Below are positions 52,184 through 61,381 of a stretch of 64,000 nt of DNA, piece by piece. Origin of the DNA: Paraburkholderia sediminicola (GTDB lineage: Bacteria; Pseudomonadota; Gammaproteobacteria; Burkholderiales; Burkholderiaceae); the NCBI RefSeq assembly GCF_902859805.1, contig NZ_CADIKC010000002.1:372001-436000 (forward strand), in the 5' to 3' direction. Made by a program: the position numbers and the translations under genes. How positions within the stretch are numbered: position 1 is the stretch's first letter; the number at the start of each line of letters is the position of its first letter. A model generated the notes under the pieces. That model was not told where the DNA came from. It made no database searches and worked only from the letters and a program-made list of their open reading frames with translations.

Positions 52184-52615
52184 CTATTTCGTTGTCCGAC
52201 TTTCCGCCTGTGCGACCAGCGCCGACAAGACTTCAGGGAAATCGGAAGAAACGCCAGCGCAAATGTCGTGCGCGTTTTCTCCGACTACGTTGATCTTGTA
52301 GGTGATGCGATTGCCCCGATCAGGTAGAGGTTCGATTTCATGCACCACGCGAACCACAATGTCGCCAAGCATCGTTTCGTCTGTGAACAGGTGCCGCGCA
52401 TCGACTTCGACGAGTTGCGACTTGATGATCTCCTGATCAGGAAGCGTCATGGTTAGCCATGAGCCCACAGCGAAAGGACCATCAATGGAACAGGCGTGGA
52501 CGCCCGTATTCCAATTCTTCCAACTGGAAACGGCCTCGAAGAGTTCCCAGATCACTCCTGCCGATGCGGTGGTTTCCTGGCTATAGGAGGCGGTGGCGTG
52601 CGTACTGTCGGTCAT
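52184..52615 (-). CDS. SRPBCC-family (START-like) protein
   Basis: 143 residues. Begins with a polyketide cyclase/SRPBCC start (ATASYSQETTASAGVIWELFEAVSSWKNWNTGV, about 9-40), then a beta-rich ligand-binding fold (GPFAVGSWLTMTL... VVRVVHEIEPLPDRGNRITYKI). Binds a small hydrophobic ligand; role unknown. Start ATG 52615 has GAGGATCTCAC upstream. Convergent with the dead SDR fragment. Confidence 0.85.
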   Translation of the reverse strand: MTDSTHATASYSQETTASAGVIWELFEAVSSWKNWNTGVHACSIDGPFAVGSWLTMTLPDQEIIKSQLVEVDARHLFTDETMLGDIVVRVVHEIEPLPDRGNRITYKINVVGENAHDICAGVSSDFPEVLSALVAQAESRTTK

Positions 52616-52656
52616 GTGAGATCCTCTAGCAAGAGCACAGATAGTATGCGAGCTTG

Positions 52657-53685
52657 CTAAAGGATATCAACAGAAGACGTCGGCGCATCCTGCCGGATCA
52701 GCTCCCGGCGCTTCAATTCGGCCCAGAAAGCCGGTGGAATTTCAGCCCGGAAGGTTTGCAGGTTATCTTCCAGCTGTGCAACCGTGCGCACGCCGGGTAT
52801 GTTGGTCGGGATCGCGGGATGGGCGAGCACGAATTGCAGCGCCGCCGCTTTGAGCGGCACCGAGTATTCCTGGCATACCTGCTCGATCTTGCGCACGCGC
52901 TCAAAAATTGGCTCCGGCGCGAGCGAATAGTTGTACTTCGCGCCGGGCACCGCACCCGTCGCGAGAATGCCGCTGTTGTAGCCGCCACCGAGAATGACCG
53001 ACACCTGCTGCTCTTCGCACAGCGGCAGGAAACCGTCCAGCGCGTCCTGCTCGAGCAAGGTGTAGCGGCCAGCCAGCAACAGGCAATCGAAATCCTGCCG
53101 GCGAATGGCTTCGTGTGCGACCTGCCATTCGTTGACACCGAGTCCCACCGCTTTCACGACCCCTTCGTCACGAAGTTTCAGTAGGGCTTTCGACGCACCC
53201 GCCATCGCCGCCTCGAACATCTCAGGCTGACGCTCGCCGTGCGTAAACACGTCGATGTCGTGAATCAGCGCAATATCGATGTGTTCCAACGCCAGACGCT
53301 GCAGACTGTCTTCGATCGAACGCATTGTGCCGTCATAGCTGTAATCGAAAACGGGTTCAAAAGGCAACCCGTCGACCCACGGCTCAAAGTTGATCTCGGC
53401 GCGTTTGCGCGGCTTCAGGAGGCGCCCAACCTTGGTGGACAGCACAAACTGGTCACGCGGATACCAGCGCAGCCCCTGGCCACAGCGTGCTTCGCTCAAC
53501 CCGTGCCCGTACATCGGCGCGGTGTCGAAGTAGCGCACGCCCGCGTCCCACGCTGCCTTGATCAAGGCAGCCGAATCCTCTTCACTGATCGGCCTGAAGA
53601 TGTTGCCGATGGGCGCGGCGCCGAAACCCATCACGCTTGTCTCGAGCCCTGAACGCGGCCATTTACGCTTTGCTACCGGATCCAT
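52657..53685 (-). CDS. Aldo/keto reductase, D-threo-aldose 1-dehydrogenase-like
   Basis: 342 residues from ATG 53685 with AAGGAGAT ideally spaced. AKR tetrad: D54 and Y59 (YFDTAPMYG), K85 (STKVG), and LIHDID region. SEARCGQGLRWYPRDQFVLSTK resembles L-fucose/D-arabinose 1-dehydrogenases, which oxidise free sugars to lactones. Third gene of the DUF1479 - binding protein - AKR unit, suggesting catabolism of the sugar bound by the preceding protein. Confidence 0.87.
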   Translation of the reverse strand: MDPVAKRKWPRSGLETSVMGFGAAPIGNIFRPISEEDSAALIKAAWDAGVRYFDTAPMYGHGLSEARCGQGLRWYPRDQFVLSTKVGRLLKPRKRAEINFEPWVDGLPFEPVFDYSYDGTMRSIEDSLQRLALEHIDIALIHDIDVFTHGERQPEMFEAAMAGASKALLKLRDEGVVKAVGLGVNEWQVAHEAIRRQDFDCLLLAGRYTLLEQDALDGFLPLCEEQQVSVILGGGYNSGILATGAVPGAKYNYSLAPEPIFERVRKIEQVCQEYSVPLKAAALQFVLAHPAIPTNIPGVRTVAQLEDNLQTFRAEIPPAFWAELKRRELIRQDAPTSSVDIL

Positions 53686-53750
53686 ATTTATCTCCTTTGT
53701 CGATGGGAGTGAAGTCATTCTTTCCAGACCGGCTGGCACACCACGCCCGT

Positions 53751-54998
53751 CTACTTGATCTTCGCGGCAGCGGCAAGCTTGCGCACGCCCTCTTTCGGGT
53801 CCTCGTTCGAGTTCATGAAATTCGTTACGACGTCGGTAATCGCGCCGGCGGTAACCGGCGACTGAAGGTTGCCGAAGGCCAACGAAGGCAGGAACGCACC
53901 GGATTTAATCGTGGCCTGCTCGTCTGCGAATGATTTCCTGGCGCAGCTATCGAACTTGTCCATGGAAACGTCCAGCCGAACGGGAATTGAACCCTTGTAG
54001 AGACTGAACTGCTGCTGGAAATCGACGGACATGATTGTCTTTGCAAGCGCAAGCTGCCCGGGCGACGCCTGCTTCTTACCGTTCTGCTGAAAGAACGCGA
54101 ACGAATCCACGGTGTACGTGTAGGCGTTCGACGTACCAGGTGCGGCCGCGCAAATATAGTCGGCGTCGGGTTTCTTGTTCGCATTGGCGAATTCGCCCTT
54201 CGCCCAGTCGCCCATGAACTGCATGCCGCCCGAGCCGGAAATGACCATTGCCGTCGCGAGATTCCAGTCACGGCCGTGGTAGCCCTTATCGAAGTAACCT
54301 CGAATCTTCTGGACGATCTCGAACACCTGCACCATCTGCGGCGAAGTCAGCGTTTTCTGGTCAAGATCAACGAGGACTTTCCGGTAGAAATCCGCACCTT
54401 GGGAAAGCACGACCGTCTCCCATATGGTCATGTCTTGCCAGGGCTGGCCACCATGCGCGACAGGCGTGATGCCCGCTGCACGAAATTTTTCGGCGAGCGC
54501 AAAGAATTCCGGCCACGTAGTGGGCGCCGCGCCTCCAACTTTTTCAAGGTCGACCTTGTTGATCCACAACCAATTGATTCGGTGTACCGAGAAGGGTGCA
54601 GCCACATAGTGACCGCCCGCCTTCATGGAGCTATCTATCTGCGAAGGCGAATGCGCTTTCCAATCGGTAGCGGACTGATCGACATTGACCAACATGTCCT
54701 GATCGGCCCAGTCCTGAATCAGCGGCCCCTTGATCTGCGCGGCCGATGGCGCGTTGCCCGATATAACCTGCGTCTTCAGCGCCGTCATGGCCGCCGCACC
54801 CGCTCCTCCCGCTATGGCGAAATCTTTCCACTCATAGCCCTGTTTGGTCATATCGTCCTTCAGCACCCGGATCGCTTTCGATTCGCCGCCGGAGGTCCAC
54901 CAGTGCAATACCGAAAGCTGTTCGGCGGCCAAACCAGCATGCGTTCCAGCCATGAGCAGCGTAATGCCCGCCGCAAGCGACGTGAGTGATCGTTTCAT
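53751..54998 (-). CDS. ABC sugar-binding protein (GtsA-like), apparently without permease genes
   Basis: 415 residues. Sec signal (1-24, ending AGLAA), then a type-1 extracellular solute-binding protein (AEQLSVLHWWTSGGESKAI... close to glucose/mannose-binding GtsA). GGAGAC precedes ATG 54998. No ABC permease or ATPase genes are adjacent: the neighbours are an aldo/keto reductase and DUF1479. It could feed a permease encoded elsewhere or share one. Confidence 0.88.
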   Translation of the reverse strand: MKRSLTSLAAGITLLMAGTHAGLAAEQLSVLHWWTSGGESKAIRVLKDDMTKQGYEWKDFAIAGGAGAAAMTALKTQVISGNAPSAAQIKGPLIQDWADQDMLVNVDQSATDWKAHSPSQIDSSMKAGGHYVAAPFSVHRINWLWINKVDLEKVGGAAPTTWPEFFALAEKFRAAGITPVAHGGQPWQDMTIWETVVLSQGADFYRKVLVDLDQKTLTSPQMVQVFEIVQKIRGYFDKGYHGRDWNLATAMVISGSGGMQFMGDWAKGEFANANKKPDADYICAAAPGTSNAYTYTVDSFAFFQQNGKKQASPGQLALAKTIMSVDFQQQFSLYKGSIPVRLDVSMDKFDSCARKSFADEQATIKSGAFLPSLAFGNLQSPVTAGAITDVVTNFMNSNEDPKEGVRKLAAAAKIK

Positions 54999-55035
54999 TG
55001 CAGTCTCCGAAGTTTTCGTTATTTGGTCGGGCTGT

Positions 55036-55058
55036 GCGTTCGAAGCTCAGTCGAACGC
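55036..55058. repeat. Inverted repeat between DUF1479 and binding-protein genes
   Basis: GCGTTCGA (55036-55043) and TCGAACGC (55051-55058) are perfect 8-bp arms with a 7-base loop. An intercistronic RNA hairpin or an operator. Confidence 0.5.
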
Positions 55059-55100
55059 TGTGCGTGCCCGCTTTCATGCGTGTTAAAGGTCTTTGCCGAT

Positions 55101-56345
55101 CTAAAGGTCAAACCCAAGTTGCGCCTTGCCGAGCGATGTCAGGTCGTCAGCCGTGGCGCGTCCGCTGAAATCAACTTCGAAATGGTCAGCAGGAAAATCG
55201 GGCGGGCTTTCACCCTTGAGGAAGCTCGGCAACTGGCGTTTTAGATAAGCGTCGTTTTTTGCGCACGCGGGCGCCGAAGCGATGTACATCACGTTGCTGT
55301 AACCCGCGCCCTTGTGCTCGTCTTCGACCGCATGGATCACATCGCTGTGCCAGAACACGGTGTCGCCGGCTTCCATTTTGGGAATCGACGACAACGCCTC
55401 AAACAATGGCGCATGAAATTCCGGCTTGATCGACAGCGCCCGTCCAGGCATGGCGCCGCACAGGTCGTCTTCTGCGACATCGTCCTGAAGCGCGCGCAGC
55501 AGGATGTACACCATCGAATTGGCGATGGGCACGAGTTGCAGCGTGCCGTCGCCCGGGCCTTGCGGCGTCAAGGCAGTCCAGCCCTGGAACGTGCGGAACA
55601 TCGAACATACGGCCGGTGACGCGATCTCCTGCACGTCAGGCCGGAAAGCCGCATCGAACGCGTCGTAGTCGCGCCAGTTGCCGGCAAACACGTGGCGATA
55701 CACCTTCCGGAAATTGCTTTCGATCCAGCGCTCGACCGACCCGCCGTCGCAATGCGCCGACAATCCAAGCGACGCTGAACCCGGCGGCCGGCGACGCAGA
55801 CGATCCGCATAAACAGGCACGCGCTCCGGATCGAAGTGCACCTGGCCGCCGCTTTCATTGCGCCACAGCCGGTTCAGGAATACACGTGCCTCGGTTAGTG
55901 ATGCTGACTGACGGGCCAGCACTTGTGGCTTCGACCAGTACACCCCATAGATTTGCGGTTTGCTGGACGCCAGCTGGCCAAAGTATTTATCTTCGGCGCG
56001 GTTTTCCAGGTGCTTGTCGAGGTTATTGCGCTCGACATAGCTGGCAATATCCTCGTCCCAACTCTGCACCAGCGCACGGGGAAATACATTGCGGATCACG
56101 CATGCGCCGCGCGCTTTGACGAGCGCGATCTGGTCCGCGGTGACGCGTTGTTCGGCGATGTCGGAAAACTGAATCTCGGGGATGACGTCTTCTCCACGAT
56201 CCCGCTGCGTAGCAATCCGCTTCGCCTCGGTGCTGATCGCTTCTTCGACTTCGGCAAAGACCTGCCGGTAGTTCGGCAACGCCGCGCGCAACTCCTTTTT
56301 CGCTTGCCGGATTGCGCTCGGCAAATCGTCGATTTTCAACGCCAT
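55101..56345 (-). CDS. DUF1479 / YbiU-family Fe(II)-2-oxoglutarate oxygenase-like
   Basis: 414 residues. The DUF1479 family (E. coli YbiU) has a cupin-like fold of Fe(II)/2-oxoglutarate oxygenases. The predicted metal triad is H198 and D200 in SAHCDGG and H333 or H338 in FWHSDVIH. Family members are of unknown substrate. First gene of the minus-strand unit facing an AraC regulator. A sugar-linked substrate is suggested by the neighbours (inference). Confidence 0.87.
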   Translation of the reverse strand: MALKIDDLPSAIRQAKKELRAALPNYRQVFAEVEEAISTEAKRIATQRDRGEDVIPEIQFSDIAEQRVTADQIALVKARGACVIRNVFPRALVQSWDEDIASYVERNNLDKHLENRAEDKYFGQLASSKPQIYGVYWSKPQVLARQSASLTEARVFLNRLWRNESGGQVHFDPERVPVYADRLRRRPPGSASLGLSAHCDGGSVERWIESNFRKVYRHVFAGNWRDYDAFDAAFRPDVQEIASPAVCSMFRTFQGWTALTPQGPGDGTLQLVPIANSMVYILLRALQDDVAEDDLCGAMPGRALSIKPEFHAPLFEALSSIPKMEAGDTVFWHSDVIHAVEDEHKGAGYSNVMYIASAPACAKNDAYLKRQLPSFLKGESPPDFPADHFEVDFSGRATADDLTSLGKAQLGFDL

Positions 56346-56439
56346 GACTGTCTCCGTAGGGATGTGATACGCCCCGAGGATATGACGCGCATGCAGGCCT
56401 TGGTGATACTATTCAGGCAATCTTTTTGCGTATTCGGCC

Positions 56440-57426
56440 ATGAAACCAGCCTATGAGCATGTCGACTTCGGTGGGGACTGTTCGGTGCGGGTTTACCATC
56501 GGCGGCTCCCGCGTATTCCGTTCGAGTGGCATCACCATCCGGAATACGAGTTAACGCTGACGATGAACAGTCATGGCAAGCGCTACATCGGCGACTCTGT
56601 CAACGAATACGAGGCTGAGGATCTGGTCCTCGTGCCGCCGGACCTTCCGCACACCTGGGCGTCGAATCGTTCGATCGATCCATCCTCGCCACAAGTCGCC
56701 ATCGTCATCTGGTTCGACGGCGATTGGGCGCGGCGTATGGCGGACTGTTGCCCCGAATATGAACCGCTGCGCAAGCTGTTACGCAGGGCCGCGTGTGGTC
56801 TGGCCTTCGAGCCACCCGCCGGCAAATGGATGCGTGAGCGCCTGGAACAATTGCTATCGAGCGTCGCGCGCGAGCGCCTTGGTGCCGCTCTCGACATTAT
56901 GTGCACGCTCGCCGACGCGCCAGGCCAGCCACTCGCCTCGCCGAGCGCTTTCAACGAAGCGTCCACCGGTCCATCCGGCCACGAGCCCGAACGGATCAAC
57001 CGGGTCCTTTCGATGATTGACGCGCGCTTTGCCGAGCCGTTGCGACTGTCGGAGCTCTGCGCGGCCGCCAGCCTGTCGGAACGCACGCTCACGCGTTACT
57101 TTGTTCAGCATATCGGTGAGAGCGTCGGCCGGTATATCACCCGGGTTCGTATTGGCCACGCGTGCCGGATGCTGGTTGACACGTCCCTGCCGGTTGCCGT
57201 CATCGCTGCTCGTTCGGGCTTCGCGAACGTCGCCAATTTCAATCGGCAGTTCAGGGCCGCAAAGCAGGCGACGCCGGCTGAATATCGACGGCAGTTCGCG
57301 GCTGCGGGTTCTCCGGATAAGGATGTGGAGGCTCGCTTGACCGAACGGTCTCCGTCGCTGCAAAGGAAACGGAAATCAACCGGTGGGCGAAACGACGAAG
57401 AGATGGCTGGCCAGTACCGCGCCTGA
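56440..57426 (+). CDS. AraC-family transcriptional regulator
   Basis: 328 residues. N-terminal cupin sensor (FEWHHHPEYELTLTMNSHGKRYIGD, residues 28-52; LVPPDLPHTW), C-terminal AraC domain with two helix-turn-helices (ELCAAASLSERTLTRYFVQHIG; GFANVANFNRQFRAAKQATPAEYR) and an Arg/Lys-rich tail. Divergent from the DUF1479 gene, so presumably its activator. Confidence 0.9.
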   Translation: MKPAYEHVDFGGDCSVRVYHRRLPRIPFEWHHHPEYELTLTMNSHGKRYIGDSVNEYEAEDLVLVPPDLPHTWASNRSIDPSSPQVAIVIWFDGDWARRMADCCPEYEPLRKLLRRAACGLAFEPPAGKWMRERLEQLLSSVARERLGAALDIMCTLADAPGQPLASPSAFNEASTGPSGHEPERINRVLSMIDARFAEPLRLSELCAAASLSERTLTRYFVQHIGESVGRYITRVRIGHACRMLVDTSLPVAVIAARSGFANVANFNRQFRAAKQATPAEYRRQFAAAGSPDKDVEARLTERSPSLQRKRKSTGGRNDEEMAGQYRA

Positions 57427-57467
57427 TCCCGGCAGATAGCAATCTGCGCCCCGTTTGCGCCCTTCGA

Positions 57468-57487
57468 TGACGTTCGGTGACGTTCGG
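57468..57487 (+). repeat. Tandem 10-bp duplication
   Basis: TGACGTTCGG occurs twice in a row just after the AraC gene. Confidence 0.7.
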
Positions 57488-57681
57488 CGAGCAACATCGC
57501 AAACGCTACCTTGCACCGAACCTAGTGTTAAGTTTTATCAAATCACCCACTGTCTGGGAAAACCCCGTCAACGACATCGCAGCATTTCCCGTTTAGGGAG
57601 GGATCGGCGAATTACCTGCCGTGCATTGTCACTGCGGCGACAAGCCAGGTGCATTTATAGAATTCTATTTGGGAGTACGGC

Positions 57682-57948
57682 ATGAAATATCCTCTACTGG
57701 CAACCTTGGTCGCGAGCCTGGGAATCGGCCTATCCGGCGTGGCCAATGCTGTCAACGTAGACGTCAATATCGGTACGCCTGCCCCCGTAGTCGTCGCCCA
57801 GGCGCCGGTTGTCATTGGCTGGCATGGGGACCGATATTACGACGGTCATCGCTACTGGGAACGCCAGGAATGGGAGGAACATCACCACCACCACCATGGT
57901 GACCATGACCACTGCCCTCCGGGACACGCTAAAAAGGGCGAGTGCTAA
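57682..57948 (+). CDS. Small exported histidine-rich protein with a natural hexahistidine
   Basis: 88 residues: Sec signal (1-23, ending GVANA), short beta-like segment, then a Trp/Tyr-rich stretch, six consecutive His (EEHHHHHHGDHDH) and a tail ending in Cys. The cluster can bind divalent metals such as Ni or Zn in the periplasm. No known domain; possibly a metal sink or sensor. Ribosome site GGGAGT precedes ATG 57682 and a strong terminator follows, so it is its own unit. Confidence 0.82.
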   Translation: MKYPLLATLVASLGIGLSGVANAVNVDVNIGTPAPVVVAQAPVVIGWHGDRYYDGHRYWERQEWEEHHHHHHGDHDHCPPGHAKKGEC

Positions 57949-57979
57949 TAACTGCATCGCAAACAACTAAACTGCTATT

Positions 57980-58005
57980 ACGGGCCTCACGGCCCGTTTT
58001 TTTTT
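57980..58005 (+). terminator. Rho-independent terminator of the His-rich protein gene
   Basis: ACGGGCC (57980-57986) and GGCCCGT (57991-57997) form a 7-bp stem with a TCAC loop, followed by a run of nine T from 57997 to 58005. Confidence 0.92.
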
Positions 58006-58229
58006 GCACGAACAAAGGGTCGCCGCAGGTTGCTGTCCGAAACGGGAGCAGCCGATTCAAGCCGCAATTCTGCCGTTCGAAGCAATATCACGAAAGCCAG
58101 TCTATCCAGGACGAATATTGCCAACGCCGGCCTGGCACGTAGAATGTGCGTTGCCGTGTCCATCGCCTAACCGCGATCCTTGCACGGCGCGCAACCGCGC
58201 GTCCCGGCGGCAATCAAGTGAATCGTCTT

Positions 58230-59339
58230 ATGAATCGTAGGCAAGCGTTGCTCACCTGCGCGTATGCCGGCCTGACCGGCGTGTCCGGCCGCGTTTTTGC
58301 CGCGAAGCGCGCCCCGCGTGTGGTGTTCCTGAATCCGGGCGAGGCTGTGCAACGCGGTACGGGACAGCATTGGCAACTGGTCTCCCGATTCATGGCGATG
58401 GCGGCGCAGACCTTCGATATGCAACTTGAGGTGCTGTACGCGGAACGTGACCATCTGCTGATGCAACGCCAGGCAGAAGAAGTTGCGCGACGCACCGACG
58501 CGCCGGACTACGTCATCATCGTCAACGAAAAGATGGCCGCACAGCAGATGCTCAAGACACTGGCGCGCTCACCGGCGAAGGTGCTGCTCATCCACAACGA
58601 CCTGACGCCTGAGCAGCGTCACGCAGTAGGCAATGAACGGGAACTGATCCCTAACTGGATCGGCACGGTGACGGCAAACGCCGAGCGCGCCGGGTACCGG
58701 CTGATGCAATTTCTGTATCAACAACTGGGCCAGCACGGGGCGCAGGTGATCGGCATCACGGGAGACCCGAGCACGCCGGTCTCGCTGGAGCGTGCTGCCG
58801 GTGTTGCAGACTTCCTGTTTCACGCTTCGAACACGCACACCTGCCAACTGGTCTTCAGCGACTGGAGCTATGCCGACAGCGATCAAAAGGCACGCGTGCT
58901 TCTTGCCCGGTATCCGGATGCCAATGTGATCTGGGCCGCCAACGACGCGATGGCGCTCGGCGCACTGAACGCCGTCAAAGCGCGCAATGCGCGCGTTCTG
59001 GTGGGGGGTATGGGCGCGTTGCAGGAGGCACTGGCCAGGGTGGCTGACGGCGGGCTGGCCGCCATGATGGCAGGCGACTACTTCCTCGGCGCCTGGGCGA
59101 TGGTTCTGTTGCACGATCACAATCAGGGCAACGACTTTGCCGCGAACGGAGGTCTGCGCCAGAAGCTCGACTTTCTGACCGTGATCCATCGCGAGAACGC
59201 CGCCAGTTACGCCGACCTTGTTTTCCGGAGCGGAGCGGTACTCGACTTTGGCCAGTACTCGAAAACCCGATCCCCGCGTCCGGGCCCCTACGACTTCAAT
59301 CTCCACTATCTTCTGGACACTGCGTCCAGGGTTTCATGA
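58230..59339 (+). CDS. Periplasmic substrate-binding protein coupled to a histidine kinase
   Basis: 369 residues from ATG 58230. N-terminus MNRRQALLTCAYAGLTG has a twin-arginine-like motif. The mature part is a type-1 periplasmic-binding domain of the sugar/autoinducer type (RVVFLNPGE..., WIGTVTANAERAGYRLMQFL, VIWAANDAMALGALNAV). No ABC permease is nearby; its stop overlaps the kinase start by 4 bp (ATGA, 59336-59339), so it most likely delivers a ligand signal to the kinase. Confidence 0.87.
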   Translation: MNRRQALLTCAYAGLTGVSGRVFAAKRAPRVVFLNPGEAVQRGTGQHWQLVSRFMAMAAQTFDMQLEVLYAERDHLLMQRQAEEVARRTDAPDYVIIVNEKMAAQQMLKTLARSPAKVLLIHNDLTPEQRHAVGNERELIPNWIGTVTANAERAGYRLMQFLYQQLGQHGAQVIGITGDPSTPVSLERAAGVADFLFHASNTHTCQLVFSDWSYADSDQKARVLLARYPDANVIWAANDAMALGALNAVKARNARVLVGGMGALQEALARVADGGLAAMMAGDYFLGAWAMVLLHDHNQGNDFAANGGLRQKLDFLTVIHRENAASYADLVFRSGAVLDFGQYSKTRSPRPGPYDFNLHYLLDTASRVS

Positions 59340-61156
59340 TGCGTCTGTCCCCACGGCTCACGCTCCGCTCGCCCAGTTTGCACACCAAGCTGATGCTGGC
59401 GCTCGTCATACTTGTCGCGATCGTGGCCGGCACGTCGGCGTACGCGCTGGTCGCACACGAACGGCAACGCCGACTCACTGCGCTGGAGGAGCGCGCCACC
59501 CGGATTGCTGACCTGTTCAGCCAATCGCTCGCGCAACCGCTGTGGAACATTGATCTTGCCGCGATCAACGGCCAGCTTGCCGCGCTCGCGCCAAATCCCG
59601 AAGTGGCCCAATTCACCGTCACGGCAGTGGGCTACGGTATCGTGTCCACCGCCGGGAAAGCCGTTCAGCCGAAACCTGCCGACAGCGTGGTGCGTGTCAG
59701 GGCAATCGAATACACCCCACCGGGCGATGCGCCGAGGGAAAAGATCGGCGAGGTTCGTGTCGTCCTCACGAAGGCGGTGGCGGAACAGGCGATCAGCGAC
59801 GCCCGCCGGGCCATCCTCGCCATGATCGCGGCCGTCGTGGCCGTGCTCTACGCCGCGACCTTCCTGTTGCTCAAGCGCATGGTGCGCAGCCCGATCAACC
59901 GTCTTGAGGAAATGGTCGACCGCATCGCGAGCGGCGACCTTCGTGCGCGCTGCACGGTTGAATCGGGCGATGAGTTGGGCCGGCTCGCGTTGCGCGTCAA
60001 TGTCATGGCCGACCGCCTTCAGGAATCGACGGTGAGTCTGCGCGCCAGTGAACGGAAATACCGCAGCATCGTTGAGAATGCCCTCGAGGGTATCTTCCTG
60101 CTCGATCGGAACGGGCAACTGGATGAAGCCAATCCGGCAATGGCACAACTGCTCGGCTATCGTGACGTGCACGACCTTATCGAGGCCGCAGCGAACGCCG
60201 CCCACAAACAGCCGTTCTCGCCGGAGCAGATTGCAACCCTGTTCGAAATTCTGCGCAAGCAGGGTGAGATCGTGGGACTCGAACTGCAGTTACAGCGTCT
60301 CGACGGCACGCCGATCTGGGTTCAGCTGAATGCACGTGGCGCGACAGATGACGACGGCAGCCTGAGGGGACTTGAAGGCCTCCTGACCGACATGACGGCT
60401 CGCAAGCATGCCGTGGAAAGCCTGCGGCGCCATCGCGACCAGCTCGAACTGGAAGTGGTGGTACGGAAACGAACCGAGCTGGAACTGCTGGCGTCGCGCG
60501 AAGAACTGCAGCAATTGTCCGCGCATCTGGAAGCCATTCGCGAGGAGGAAAGGAAGCACATCGCAATGGAGGTTCACGACGAACTCGGCCAGTTGCTGAC
60601 CGCGTTGAAAATGGACCTGTCGTTGTTGAGGATGCAGCTGACACCAACTTCCGCCGCCATGCAAAAAGCCGAGCAGATGCGCGATCTGGTTGAGCAAACC
60701 ATCCAGATCGTGCGCAATGTGGCCAGCCACCTTCGGCCGGTCGCCCTGAATTTCGGCCTCGCCTCCGCGCTGGAATGGCTCGCGGAGGATTTCACCCGCC
60801 ATACGCACATTCCTTGTCACGTCAATGTTACAGGGTCGGAACCGACCTTCTCGGATTTCCGCGCGACAGCGCTATTCCGTATCGTGCAGGAGTCGCTGAC
60901 TAACGTGGCCCGTCATGCCGACGCGTCGCGCGTCGACGTGACCCTGGCCAACACCGAAGCGGGTGTCGAATTGACGATCGGCGATGACGGCCGGGGCTTC
61001 GACATGGTTACCGCACGGGCCGGCTACTCGTACGGACTTCAGGGCATGGCCGAGCGCGCCAGGCTGATCGATGCGAAGCTGCTCATCGAGAGCACGCCCG
61101 ATTCCGGTTCTGTCGTGCGGCTTTTCGTTCGCGATGACGCCGTGATTGTCACGTAA
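59336..61156 (+). CDS. NarL/DesK-type sensor histidine kinase with PAS domain
   Basis: 606 residues: membrane helix at 18-40, periplasmic loop of about 120 residues, second helix (157-178), HAMP (about 180-235), PAS (240-355), coiled coil, HisKA_3 with phosphoacceptor H414 in MEVHDELGQ, HATPase with N-box (FRIVQESLTNVARHA) and GDDGRGFD, GLQGMAERARL. Its partner response regulator is not adjacent: the next gene is ohr. Ligand information probably comes from the binding protein encoded immediately upstream. Confidence 0.92.
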   Translation: MMRLSPRLTLRSPSLHTKLMLALVILVAIVAGTSAYALVAHERQRRLTALEERATRIADLFSQSLAQPLWNIDLAAINGQLAALAPNPEVAQFTVTAVGYGIVSTAGKAVQPKPADSVVRVRAIEYTPPGDAPREKIGEVRVVLTKAVAEQAISDARRAILAMIAAVVAVLYAATFLLLKRMVRSPINRLEEMVDRIASGDLRARCTVESGDELGRLALRVNVMADRLQESTVSLRASERKYRSIVENALEGIFLLDRNGQLDEANPAMAQLLGYRDVHDLIEAAANAAHKQPFSPEQIATLFEILRKQGEIVGLELQLQRLDGTPIWVQLNARGATDDDGSLRGLEGLLTDMTARKHAVESLRRHRDQLELEVVVRKRTELELLASREELQQLSAHLEAIREEERKHIAMEVHDELGQLLTALKMDLSLLRMQLTPTSAAMQKAEQMRDLVEQTIQIVRNVASHLRPVALNFGLASALEWLAEDFTRHTHIPCHVNVTGSEPTFSDFRATALFRIVQESLTNVARHADASRVDVTLANTEAGVELTIGDDGRGFDMVTARAGYSYGLQGMAERARLIDAKLLIESTPDSGSVVRLFVRDDAVIVT

Positions 61157-61244
61157 TCCGGGCCAGCAAGCCTGTGGGGTGAAATGCCACGGATAGCCGG
61201 GCCCTCCCCGGCTGCGATCGCAGGATCTTCATTCAACCCCCAAA

Positions 61245-61262
61245 TAAATCGCATGCGATTTA
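61245..61262. promoter_or_regulatory. OhrR-type box 1
   Basis: TAAATCGCATGCGATTTA, a perfect 18-bp palindrome upstream of ohr. Its core recurs at 61306-61317, 61320-61333 and 62352-62363. Confidence 0.7.
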
Positions 61263-61305
61263 ATCTTTTGCGATTGACATCCCAAAACTTCTCCCTCATC
61301 ATGCG

Positions 61306-61333
61306 ACGCATGCGATTACATCGCATACGATTT
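61306..61333. promoter_or_regulatory. OhrR-type boxes 2 and 3
   Basis: ACGCATGCGATT (61306-61317) and ATCGCATACGATTT (61320-61333) are degenerate copies of ATCGCATGCGAT with centres 15 bp apart, between box 1 and the ohr start. Confidence 0.55.
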
Positions 61334-61340
61334 AAAGCAT

Positions 61341-61360
61341 CTTGACACCCCTTGACACCG
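61341..61360 (+). repeat. Tandem CTTGACACC decamers
   Basis: CTTGACACCC and CTTGACACCG follow each other just before the ohr ribosome site; TTGACA resembles a -35 element but no clear -10 lies at the right distance. Confidence 0.5.
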
Positions 61361-61381
61361 TTATTCGCAAAGGAACCCATC

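Noticed and set aside
57468..57487. Tandem decamer considered as a CRISPR-like or attachment-site signal
   Set aside because: Only two copies, no spacers, no integrase or tRNA nearby.
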